This document shows, piece by piece, positions 1-5,356 of a stretch of DNA of 5,830 nt (its first letter is position 1; each line of letters opens with the position of its first letter). Source of the DNA: Synergistales bacterium (lineage in GTDB: Bacteria; Synergistota; Synergistia; Synergistales; 79-D21); NCBI GenBank assembly GCA_015657435.1, contig JADLKH010000005.1:68667-74496 (forward strand). Reading direction: 5' to 3'. A program made the translations under genes and the position numbers. The notes beneath the pieces were generated by a model that saw nothing but the letters and a program-made list of their open reading frames with translations, ran no database searches and was not told where the DNA came from.

Positions 1-1107
1 GGGGGAGCGATGATCGCCAGAGCTGATGATCCTTCCGCGGTTGCCTTCAACCCCGCCGGAATGGTTCAGCTTGAAGGAACGCAAATGATGGTGGGCTTTA
101 CCGCGATATCGCCTACCGCCGATCTTCTGAACGAGTTGGACCCGACCCCGCTGGGGCAAGTCACGAGCGTCGCCTCGACCTGGTTTCCGCCGCACCTCTA
201 CTACACACGGCAAATCGGCGAGAAAAGCTGGTTCGGAATAGGGGTGTTTACGCGGTTCGGCCTCGGAACGGAATTGGATCCTGGATGGTTCGGACGCTAC
301 AACTCCTACAAGGCTGAAATCACGAGTGTTTCCATTAACCCCAGCTGGGCCTGGAAGATCAGCGAAAAATGGTCTGCCGGTGTCGGGATCGAAGCGGCCT
401 ATTTCGGAATCGACCTGAGAAGGAAGATCTTCACCGGTCAGGGATTTGACCTCGACTCTAAACTTGAAGGGGACAGCGTCGGTTGGGGGTGGAACCTTGG
501 GCTTCTGTACCGCCCTACCGAAAAAGTCCAGGTGGGCTTGACTTACCGAAGCCAGATCAACCAGAAGGTCGAGGGAGATTTCGACACCTATCTGCCCGAT
601 GGATCGAAATACCTTCAAAAAGGTGCTTCGGGCGAAATCACGCTTCCGGACCTGCTCACGGCGGGGATTCTTTTCAAACCCACGGAAAGGCTCAGCTTGG
701 AGGTCGACGCGGTACTGACCAGATGGAGCTCCTACGATAGACTGCAGATCGACTTCGAAGACGGCTCAAGCGCCACTTCGGAAAAGAACTGGAATGATGT
801 TTGGCGGTATCAATTGGGCATCGAATATACCTTGACCGATCATATGGATTTGCGGCTGGGGTATGTCATCGACCCGTCTCCCATACCGGACGAAACGATC
901 GACTATATTGCACCGACGAACGACCGACGGCTCTATTCGATAGGGCTTGGCTACAGGAGCGGGGATTGGACTTATGATCTCTCCTACATCTACCTGAAGA
1001 TAAAGGAGCGGGAGATTGCGGGACGTCTTGCGGAAGGGGTATTCCCCGGCCGCTCGGAAAACGGCGATGCGCACCTTTTCGGTATTTCGCTGTCCCGGAA
1101 ATTTTAA
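1..1107 (+). CDS. FadL/OmpP1/TodX-family outer-membrane transporter (5' end missing)
   Basis: This encodes the C-terminal 368 residues of an outer-membrane beta-barrel. The family carries long-chain fatty acids or aromatic hydrocarbons across the outer membrane. The frame is open to the first base of the window. The visible start, ARADDPSAVAFNPAGM, matches the N-terminal plug segment with its NPAG motif, which in this family lies after a signal peptide and some further residues. The ATG at position 10 is therefore almost certainly internal, and a few dozen residues including the signal peptide lie upstream. The rest alternates short amphipathic strands with polar turns, as in a 14-stranded barrel. 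The protein ends in SLSRKF, with the C-terminal phenylalanine typical of Bam-assembled proteins. An acyl-CoA synthetase starts 20 bp downstream, which favours a fatty-acid or related hydrophobic-acid substrate. The family call is firm; the substrate is inferred. Confidence 0.9.
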   Translation, partial: GGAMIARADDPSAVAFNPAGMVQLEGTQMMVGFTAISPTADLLNELDPTPLGQVTSVASTWFPPHLYYTRQIGEKSWFGIGVFTRFGLGTELDPGWFGRYNSYKAEITSVSINPSWAWKISEKWSAGVGIEAAYFGIDLRRKIFTGQGFDLDSKLEGDSVGWGWNLGLLYRPTEKVQVGLTYRSQINQKVEGDFDTYLPDGSKYLQKGASGEITLPDLLTAGILFKPTERLSLEVDAVLTRWSSYDRLQIDFEDGSSATSEKNWNDVWRYQLGIEYTLTDHMDLRLGYVIDPSPIPDETIDYIAPTNDRRLYSIGLGYRSGDWTYDLSYIYLKIKEREIAGRLAEGVFPGRSENGDAHLFGISLSRKF

Positions 1108-1113
1108 CGGCCC

Positions 1114-1123
1114 AAAAGGAGGA
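1114..1123 (+). promoter_or_regulatory. Ribosome binding site of the acyl-CoA synthetase gene
   Basis: AAAAGGAGGA stands in the 20-bp gap after the FadL-family stop codon, with GGAGG 5 nt before the ATG at 1128. No promoter fits in the gap, so the gene is presumably cotranscribed with the upstream gene. Confidence 0.75.
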
Positions 1124-1127
1124 GCGC

Positions 1128-2633
1128 ATGTCAGAACGTCTCGAAAACAGGATCCTGCTTCGTCTTCAGGCAGAGTTGAAGGAAAGGACGCTTTGGTGGA
1201 AAGGGGAATGGTGGCCGGCAAACCGTTTTCTAGCTCTCGTCGAAGCCTGTGAAACAAACCTCCGGGAAAGCGGTTTTGATGAGGGGCAACGGCTGGTTCT
1301 TCTGTTGCCGAACTGCCCGTTGGTTCTGGCGCTTTCGATGGCGGCATGGAGACTCAAGGGCGCGGTTGCTCCACTCAACCTGCAATCCGGAGCTGCTGCC
1401 ATCGCCGAAAACCTTGGTGTTCTCGACCCGTGGGGGGTTGTCATGCCGTCGGGAATGGAGAGCCTTGACGAGGCCATTCGCGCTGCAGGCCATTCAACAT
1501 TCGTCTGTCAGCTTGACGAGCCGATTCAAAAATCGGCGGGAATTAAAGGTAACCCCGATCTAGCGGAAACGGCGGTCGTTTTTTCCACTTCCGGAACGAC
1601 AGGAACGCCCAAAGCGGTGATCATCACGCATTCCAACTTGCTCGACAACACGACGCGGGTATTCGAGTTTGTCGAGGAACTCCGGAAGGATGACGTTTTC
1701 CTGAACGTCCTGCCTAATTTCCACACCCTCGGATACAGTGTTTCAGGCATCCTTCCCCTGACGACCGGTTTGCCTCAGGCAATCATTCCCGGGTTCATGC
1801 CTCCGCAAAACGCGATCGAAGCGATCCGTGAAGCGTGCGTCACGGTCATGGTTGCCGTTCCGACCATGGTGGCGCTGACTTTGGCTACTGCCGCCAAAGG
1901 CGCGGACATCGGAAAGAGTCTGAGAGTCATCATCTGCGGAGGCGATCGCTTAAACCCCAATTTTGACAAGAGAGCAAGGGAGACGATGAACCTGTCGATC
2001 CTTGAAGGTTACGGGCTTACGGAATGCTCGCCCGTAGTGACCGTGAATCCTTGCCTGGCGAGGAGGAAGCTGGGTACGGTCGGGCCCTTTCTTCCCGGCT
2101 ACGAATCCAGGGTCCTCGACAGGGAAGGGAATGAGGTCGAAACGGGACAGGACGGGGTGCTTTGGGTGAAGGGGGCGTCGGTTACGCCTGGGTATTTCCG
2201 CAGCCCGGAAAAAACGGCGGAAAGATTCCGTGACGGCTGGTTCAACACCGGGGATATCGTCCGAGTGGATGCCGACGGCTACGTGACCATTCTTGACCGG
2301 GATACGGATATCCTGATCGTCGGCGGATTCAACGTCTACCCGCAGGAAGTGGAAAGAGTTCTCCAGGAACATCCCGCAATCCACATGGCGGCGGTTATCG
2401 GGATTCAGCATCCGGTCAGCGGGGAAATCCCCAAGGCGTTCGTCATCCTGAAAGAAAATGAAACCGTGTCACAAAGGGAACTGGTCCAGTTTTGCAAAGA
2501 GAAGCTGGCCCACTATAAGGTCCCGAGAAAAATCGAGTTTGTCGCTTCTTTTCCGCTCTCACCGGCGGGAAAGGTCCTCAGGCGAAAACTGCGGGAAATG
2601 GAAAAACAGGCTTCTACGGTCAGCCTCTCGTGA
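1128..2633 (+). CDS. AMP-forming acyl-CoA synthetase (ANL superfamily, FadD/Aas-like)
   Basis: This 501-residue protein is a likely cytosolic or membrane-associated ligase that activates a carboxylic acid with ATP, through an acyl-adenylate, to an acyl-CoA. The ANL core motifs appear in order: P-loop STSGTTGTPK at residues 153-162, YGLTECSP at 295-302, GWFNTGD at 370-376 with the ribose-binding Asp376, Arg391 in LDRD, GGFNVYPQEVE at 399-409, and SPAGK ending at Lys482, the expected adenylation lysine. All key residues are present, and about 500 residues is normal for the family. The LPNFHTLG and LEGYGLTECSPVV segments resemble long-chain FadD and Aas enzymes, but chain length cannot be fixed from sequence. 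The ATG lies 5 nt after GGAGG (1118-1122). It follows the FadL-like gene by 20 bp, probably in one operon, so uptake and activation would be coupled. Its last 14 bp overlap the opposing ybaK. Confidence 0.93.
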   Translation: MSERLENRILLRLQAELKERTLWWKGEWWPANRFLALVEACETNLRESGFDEGQRLVLLLPNCPLVLALSMAAWRLKGAVAPLNLQSGAAAIAENLGVLDPWGVVMPSGMESLDEAIRAAGHSTFVCQLDEPIQKSAGIKGNPDLAETAVVFSTSGTTGTPKAVIITHSNLLDNTTRVFEFVEELRKDDVFLNVLPNFHTLGYSVSGILPLTTGLPQAIIPGFMPPQNAIEAIREACVTVMVAVPTMVALTLATAAKGADIGKSLRVIICGGDRLNPNFDKRARETMNLSILEGYGLTECSPVVTVNPCLARRKLGTVGPFLPGYESRVLDREGNEVETGQDGVLWVKGASVTPGYFRSPEKTAERFRDGWFNTGDIVRVDADGYVTILDRDTDILIVGGFNVYPQEVERVLQEHPAIHMAAVIGIQHPVSGEIPKAFVILKENETVSQRELVQFCKEKLAHYKVPRKIEFVASFPLSPAGKVLRRKLREMEKQASTVSLS

Positions 2634-3093
2634 GGGCACCGGACGTGGCTTTACAGGCGCAAACAAGGTCTTCGGGGTTCAGGAACATCTGGAGGCCCCG
2701 GAGGCCGGCGCTAACGCTTATTTCGACGTAATCGAAGGCACTGAGGTCGATAATGACGGGGAAGTTTTTTTTCGCACCCAGCGGGGAGACGCCTCCCCGC
2801 TGATATCCTGTCAGAGGGAGCACTTCCTTAAGGTGAACGGGTTCGCACCTCTTGTTTCCGGTCAGCTCGGCGGCAGATTTCAGATCCAGCTCGGCATCTC
2901 CCGGAACCACCGCGAGGAAGACCCCCGTTTTATCTCCCCTGACGACCAGAGTTTTAAAGACGCGTTCAAGGGGGATTCCGACTTTTTCCGCGACGGCAGC
3001 CGCCCCCAGGTCGTTTTCGTCGAACGCGTATTCGACGAGCCGGTAGGGAAGGCCCAAGCGGTCCAGCTGCCGCGCAGCATTCGTTTTTTTCAA
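2620..3093 (-). CDS. ybaK: YbaK/EbsC-type Cys-tRNA(Pro) deacylase
   Basis: This 157-residue cytosolic protein belongs to the YbaK family of trans-editing enzymes, which hydrolyse misacylated tRNA, classically Cys-tRNA(Pro). Family marks are the N-terminal KKTNAARQLD, the KTLV motif with Lys47 at the position of the conserved active-site lysine, VPGDAELDLK at 64-72, and TGYQRGGVSPLGAKK at 95-109. The length matches E. coli YbaK closely. The start is TTG at 3093: GGAGGT (3106-3101) lies 8 nt upstream, the family's usual N-terminus begins exactly there, and the only other methionine is residue 136. The TGA stop lies inside the end of the convergent acyl-CoA synthetase gene. It is divergent from speD. 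I see no strong promoter of its own, although the 3156-3161 region also reads TATAAC on this strand. Family assignment is confident; the precise tRNA specificity is by homology. Confidence 0.93.
   Translation of the reverse strand: MKKTNAARQLDRLGLPYRLVEYAFDENDLGAAAVAEKVGIPLERVFKTLVVRGDKTGVFLAVVPGDAELDLKSAAELTGNKRCEPVHLKEVLPLTGYQRGGVSPLGAKKNFPVIIDLSAFDYVEISVSAGLRGLQMFLNPEDLVCACKATSGALTRG
2779..2802 (-). repeat. Perfect 10-bp inverted repeat inside ybaK
   Basis: CAGCGGGGAG and CTCCCCGCTG flank a 4-nt loop. They form a perfect GC-rich stem within the codons for the conserved QRGGVSPL stretch of YbaK. On the coding (minus) strand the hairpin is followed 5 nt later by a run of eight A, giving codons GCG AAA AAA AAC. 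There is no T-run after the hairpin on either strand, so it does not look like an intrinsic terminator. It may be only a by-product of codon choice. Confidence 0.6.
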
Positions 3094-3100
3094 GGTGGAT

Positions 3101-3106
3101 ACCTCC
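3101..3106 (-). promoter_or_regulatory. Ribosome binding site fixing the TTG start of ybaK
   Basis: On the minus strand GGAGGT is followed by 8 nt and then TTG AAA AAA ACG. The spacing is near ideal and no ATG exists near the N-terminus, so this site decides the start. Confidence 0.8.
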
Positions 3107-3132
3107 GTTTTTAAGAGCAGCGGGCTGCGGGA

Positions 3133-3161
3133 TTCGCAAAAAAACGAAAAAACGTTATAAT
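3133..3161 (+). promoter_or_regulatory. Predicted sigma70-type promoter of speD
   Basis: A perfect -10 box TATAAT (3156-3161) is preceded by TTCGCA (3133-3138, 4 of 6 to consensus) with 17-bp spacing. The spacer is A-rich (runs of 7 and 6 A), unlike the GC-richer surroundings. The start of transcription would be near 3168, giving a leader of about 29 nt to the ATG at 3197. It lies in the roughly 100-bp divergent gap shared with ybaK. Confidence 0.65.
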
Positions 3162-3196
3162 GCCGTCATCTTCAGGAAAGGGTGTCGATACGGGCG

Positions 3197-4027
3197 ATGA
3201 AAAAGATCAAACCCATCAAGAAGCTCAAGCTTTACGGTTTCAATAACCTGACGAAGACCTTGAGTTTCAACATGTACGATATCTGTTATGCGAAAATGCC
3301 GCAACATCGGCAGGAGTACATCGATTATATCGACGAAGAATATAACGCGGAACGGCTGACCGCCATCCTCAAGGAAGTCGCCCAGATCATCGGGGCAAAC
3401 GTTCTCAATATCGCTCAGCAGGATTACGATCCCCAAGGGGCAAGCGTCACCATGCTAATTTCCGAGGAGAAGATCGAATGCACTTCCTCCCCTGACGGGA
3501 CCGACATTTGCTCGAGCGAAACGCCGGGTCCTCTTCCGGAAGCCGTTGTCGCGCACCTTGATAAAAGCCACATCACAGTCCACACTTACCCTGAAAGCCA
3601 CCCTGACCAGGGAATCAGCACCTTCAGGGCCGATATCGACGTTTCCACCTGCGGGAAGATTTCACCGCTTAAGGCTCTCAACTTGCTGCTGCATTCTTTC
3701 AACCCCGATATCGCGGTCCTGGATTACAGGGTACGCGGATTCACACGGGATATTACGGGCGAGAAATTCTTCATCGACCACAAGATCAACTCGATACAGA
3801 ACTTCATCGCCGATGAAATGCGCGAAAAATACCAGATGATCGACGTGAACGTGTATCAGGAAAATCTTTACATGACCAAGATGATTTTGAAGGAGTTCGA
3901 CCTGGACAACTATCTTTTCGGTACAGGCAAGAAAAGCCTTTTGCCCGGGGAAAAGAAAAGAATCAAGCAGGAATTGAAGCGGGAAATGGCGGAAATATTT
4001 TCCGGAAGGAACATCCCGAAGCTGTAA
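3197..4027 (+). CDS. speD: S-adenosylmethionine decarboxylase proenzyme, E. coli type (SpeD)
   Basis: This enzyme makes decarboxylated S-adenosylmethionine, the aminopropyl donor for spermidine. It is a cytosolic proenzyme that cleaves itself into two chains and forms a pyruvoyl cofactor. At 276 residues it resembles E. coli SpeD (264) along its whole length: [87 protein letters not shown] and KEFDL. Cleavage is expected at Lys123/Ser124, with Ser124 becoming the pyruvoyl group; Cys152 matches the catalytic cysteine. Compared with E. coli there are extra N-terminal residues before KKLKL and about six more just before PGPLPE, including two cysteines (95 and 105). The start is uncertain: ATG 3197 is chosen by comparison with family N-termini, but its AGGAAAGG (3174-3181) is rather far upstream. 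An in-frame GTG at 3182 would add five residues but lies too close to that site. No speE is adjacent. Confidence 0.95.
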   Translation: MKKIKPIKKLKLYGFNNLTKTLSFNMYDICYAKMPQHRQEYIDYIDEEYNAERLTAILKEVAQIIGANVLNIAQQDYDPQGASVTMLISEEKIECTSSPDGTDICSSETPGPLPEAVVAHLDKSHITVHTYPESHPDQGISTFRADIDVSTCGKISPLKALNLLLHSFNPDIAVLDYRVRGFTRDITGEKFFIDHKINSIQNFIADEMREKYQMIDVNVYQENLYMTKMILKEFDLDNYLFGTGKKSLLPGEKKRIKQELKREMAEIFSGRNIPKL

Positions 4028-4041
4028 AGGGCATTTGGGCC

Positions 4042-4070
4042 TTGACAAGCGATGAGTGTTCGGATATAGT
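4042..4070 (+). promoter_or_regulatory. Strong sigma70-type promoter of the cold-shock gene
   Basis: A perfect -35 TTGACA (4042-4047) and a -10 TATAGT (4065-4070, 5 of 6) are separated by 17 bp, beginning only 14 bp after the speD stop. Transcription would start near 4077, giving a leader of about 53 nt. This is the best promoter match I found in the window and fits an abundantly expressed cold-shock family gene. Confidence 0.8.
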
Positions 4071-4077
4071 TTCACAG

Positions 4078-4093
4078 CCGATGGCGCCATCGG
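4078..4093 (+). repeat. Perfect 16-bp palindrome at the csp transcription start
   Basis: CCGATGGCGCCATCGG is its own reverse complement. It begins 7 bp after the -10 box, so it sits at about +1 to +17 of the csp transcript. As DNA it could be a dimeric repressor site. As RNA it would fold into a 5'-terminal stem of 6 bp with a GCGC loop, which could protect the message or act as a temperature-sensitive leader element. The sequence does not distinguish these. Confidence 0.7.
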
Positions 4094-4115
4094 TGAAGTC
4101 TATTACAACCATCTC

Positions 4116-4121
4116 AGGAGG
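4116..4121 (+). promoter_or_regulatory. Ribosome binding site fixing the TTG start of the cold-shock gene
   Basis: A perfect AGGAGG lies 8 nt before TTG at 4130. It sits outside the upstream palindrome, so it stays free even if that palindrome folds. Confidence 0.85.
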
Positions 4122-4129
4122 CAGCAAGC

Positions 4130-4333
4130 TTGAAAACCAACGGTACGGTAAAGTGGTTCAACGGCACGAAGGGCTACGGGTTCATCACGACTGACGAGGG
4201 CAAGGATGTTTTTGTTCACTTCAGCGCGATCAAAATGGAAGGCTTCAAGACCCTTGAAGAGGGACAGCGGGTTTCCCTCGATGTGGTTGACGGAGCCAAG
4301 GGTCCTCAGGCCGCTAACGTCGAAAAGGCGTAA
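4130..4333 (+). CDS. csp: Cold-shock-domain protein (CspA family)
   Basis: This 67-residue, single-domain protein binds single-stranded RNA or DNA and melts secondary structure as an RNA chaperone or transcription antiterminator. It is the full length of a bacterial CspA-type OB fold. It opens with the family's GTVKWFN, carries RNP1 as KGYGFIT (residues 14-20) and RNP2 as VFVHFSAI (27-34), and ends with the usual [10 protein letters not shown]. The start is TTG, set by a perfect AGGAGG 8 nt upstream and by the conserved N-terminus beginning immediately after it. The gene has its own strong promoter and terminator, so it is a monocistronic unit. Its leader is much shorter than the roughly 160-nt leader of E. 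coli cspA, and I could not identify a cold box. Whether it is actually cold-induced or constitutive cannot be read from sequence. Confidence 0.96.
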   Translation: MKTNGTVKWFNGTKGYGFITTDEGKDVFVHFSAIKMEGFKTLEEGQRVSLDVVDGAKGPQAANVEKA

Positions 4334-4353
4334 CAACCCTACGACAAGCGAGG

Positions 4354-4388
4354 GCGGGAGTTGCTTCGGCAACTCCCGCTTTTTATTT
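4354..4388 (+). terminator. Intrinsic terminator of the cold-shock gene
   Basis: GCGGGAGTTGC and GCAACTCCCGC form an 11-bp perfect stem (4354-4379) closed by a stable TTCG tetraloop, followed by TTTTTATTT. It lies 20 bp after the csp stop. On the opposite strand the hairpin is followed by CCTCGC rather than T, so it should end csp transcription but be a poor intrinsic terminator for the convergent PhzF-family gene. Confidence 0.93.
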
Positions 4389-4391
4389 AAA

Positions 4392-5237
4392 CTACAGGTA
4401 TAGTCGCCCCTTCATCACCAGTTTCGCTTTGCCCGTCAATTCCACCCTTTCCCTTGAAACGATCCTCACGTGGAGGATGCCCGTTCGTTCCGATGCCTGC
4501 AATGCGGTGAAAAAGGACTTTCCGAGAACGTTGCCCCAATAGGGGGCAAGAACGGTGTGGGCTGACCCCGTGACAGGGTCTTCGTTGATCCCTTCCCAAG
4601 GGCCGAAGTAGCGGGAGCAGAAGTCGAACCGGTCCGGCCCGGGAGCGGTGATGATGATCCCCATGGCGCCGTCGCGATCGGACACGTCCAGAAGCCTGGG
4701 GTAATCCGGGGAGATTGAAAGGACTTCTTCGTAGGAGCGCAAGGGAACCAGCAGCATCTCCGCTTCCCTTGAAAGCCAACAACTGTCGGGGCCGCGGATT
4801 CCCAGACCTTGCAGAATGCCGTCGGGAATCGGGTGAGGGCGAGGCGGGTTTGACGGGAAGTCCAGGGTATAGCCCTCAGGGCTTCTGCGGGCCTTGAGGC
4901 GTCCGCTTCGAGATTCGAAAACGATTGAATCGGCCTGATTGTCCACTTCTGAAAAGAGGATCGAGGCGGCAGCGAGTGTGGCGTGACCGCAAAGAGGGAC
5001 TTCGACCCGGGGTGTGAACCATCGGATGCGAAAAACCGTGGTTTCATCGAAGCTGCCATGGAGGGGAAGGACGAATGCCGTTTCGGAGAGGTTCATTTCC
5101 GCAGCGATCTTCTGCATGAGCCTTTCGGGAAGAGGGGTCCGGCTAAGGCAAACGGCAGCCGGATTGCCGGCGAATGGCCTTTCGGTGAAGGAATCAACCT
5201 GGAAAAAACGTATTCCGGGACCTTCATGCATCGCCAT
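4392..5237 (-). CDS. PhzF-family (YddE-like) isomerase/epimerase-like protein
   Basis: This 281-residue cytosolic protein belongs to the PhzF fold, two related barrel-like halves related to diaminopimelate epimerase. Family motifs are FFQVDSFTERPFAGNPAAVC at residues 11-30, NLSETAFV at 49-56 with Glu52 at the catalytic glutamate position of PhzF, RWFTPRVEVPLCGHATLAAA at 72-91, and GINEDPVTGSAH at 217-228. These residues match the usual active site, so the protein looks functional. No phenazine genes are nearby, so it is more likely one of the many chromosomal homologues of unknown substrate than a phenazine enzyme. Two starts are possible: ATG 5237, 4 nt after GGAGG (5246-5242), or ATG 5231, with a 10-nt gap. 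They differ by two residues. It converges on csp and is divergent from tadA. Confidence 0.92.
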   Translation of the reverse strand: MAMHEGPGIRFFQVDSFTERPFAGNPAAVCLSRTPLPERLMQKIAAEMNLSETAFVLPLHGSFDETTVFRIRWFTPRVEVPLCGHATLAAASILFSEVDNQADSIVFESRSGRLKARRSPEGYTLDFPSNPPRPHPIPDGILQGLGIRGPDSCWLSREAEMLLVPLRSYEEVLSISPDYPRLLDVSDRDGAMGIIITAPGPDRFDFCSRYFGPWEGINEDPVTGSAHTVLAPYWGNVLGKSFFTALQASERTGILHVRIVSRERVELTGKAKLVMKGRLYL

Positions 5238-5269
5238 GTTCCCTCCGATCGATAGTCTCTATTTTTTCC

Positions 5270-5298
5270 ATTATTTAACGAATCGCTTCTCTTTGCAA
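5270..5298 (-). promoter_or_regulatory. Possible promoter of the PhzF-family gene
   Basis: On the minus strand TTGCAA (5298-5293, 4 of 6) and AATAAT (5275-5270, 5 of 6, but lacking the first T) are 17 bp apart, about 33 bp before the start codon. The -35 lies on the same TTTGCAAA palindrome (5292-5299) that could serve the divergent tadA promoter. The match is moderate. Confidence 0.4.
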
Positions 5299-5320
5299 AC
5301 GGGGAGTCTTTTGTTAAAAT
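5292..5320 (+). promoter_or_regulatory. Possible promoter of tadA
   Basis: TTTGCA (5292-5297, 4 of 6) and TAAAAT (5315-5320, 5 of 6) are spaced by 17 bp. Transcription would begin near 5327, about 30 nt before the first TTG start. The -35 overlaps that of the candidate promoter running the other way. Confidence 0.45.
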
Positions 5321-5328
5321 GCACCACG

Positions 5329-5342
5329 GGCCGAAAACGGCC
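5329..5342 (+). repeat. Short leader hairpin before tadA
   Basis: GGCCG and CGGCC form a 5-bp all-GC stem with an AAAA loop. It begins just after the predicted transcription start and ends 2 nt before the GGGGAGG Shine-Dalgarno stretch. It is small, but its position allows an effect on message stability or ribosome access. Confidence 0.45.
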
Positions 5343-5346
5343 ACGG

Positions 5347-5352
5347 GGAGGT
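5347..5352 (+). promoter_or_regulatory. Ribosome binding site deciding the TTG start of tadA
   Basis: GGAGGT lies 5 nt (counting from GGAGG) before TTG 5357 and 8 nt before TTG 5360. Either tandem TTG could initiate. The first ATG in frame (5399) has only a GAGG at 4 nt and would remove part of the conserved N-terminal helix. Confidence 0.75.
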
Positions 5353-5356
5353 CCGC

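Noticed and set aside
10..12. ATG at position 10 as the true start of the FadL-family gene
   Set aside because: The frame is open to base 1, and the residues here match the post-signal plug region of the family. No signal peptide and no convincing ribosome site fit this ATG.
766..1347. Long minus-strand reading frame opposite the FadL-family and synthetase genes
   Set aside because: It crosses two well-supported plus-strand genes, shows low-complexity Pro/Arg/Ser composition with no recognisable motif, and has no clear ribosome site. It is a shadow frame.
2458..3114. Plus-strand 218-codon frame running through ybaK
   Set aside because: It starts inside the synthetase gene and reads the antisense of ybaK. 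YbaK on the minus strand has full family motifs and a good ribosome site.
3117..3128. GCAG-CGGG-CTGC inverted repeat in the ybaK-speD gap
   Set aside because: Only a 4-bp stem without a T-run. Such repeats are frequent by chance in GC-rich DNA.
4466..5059. Minus-strand 197-codon frame inside the PhzF-family gene
   Set aside because: It lies wholly within the PhzF-family gene in another frame and its translation has no family motif.
4392..5237. PhzF homologue as evidence of a phenazine cluster
   Set aside because: No other phz genes lie in the window, and PhzF-fold proteins are widespread in bacteria that make no phenazine.
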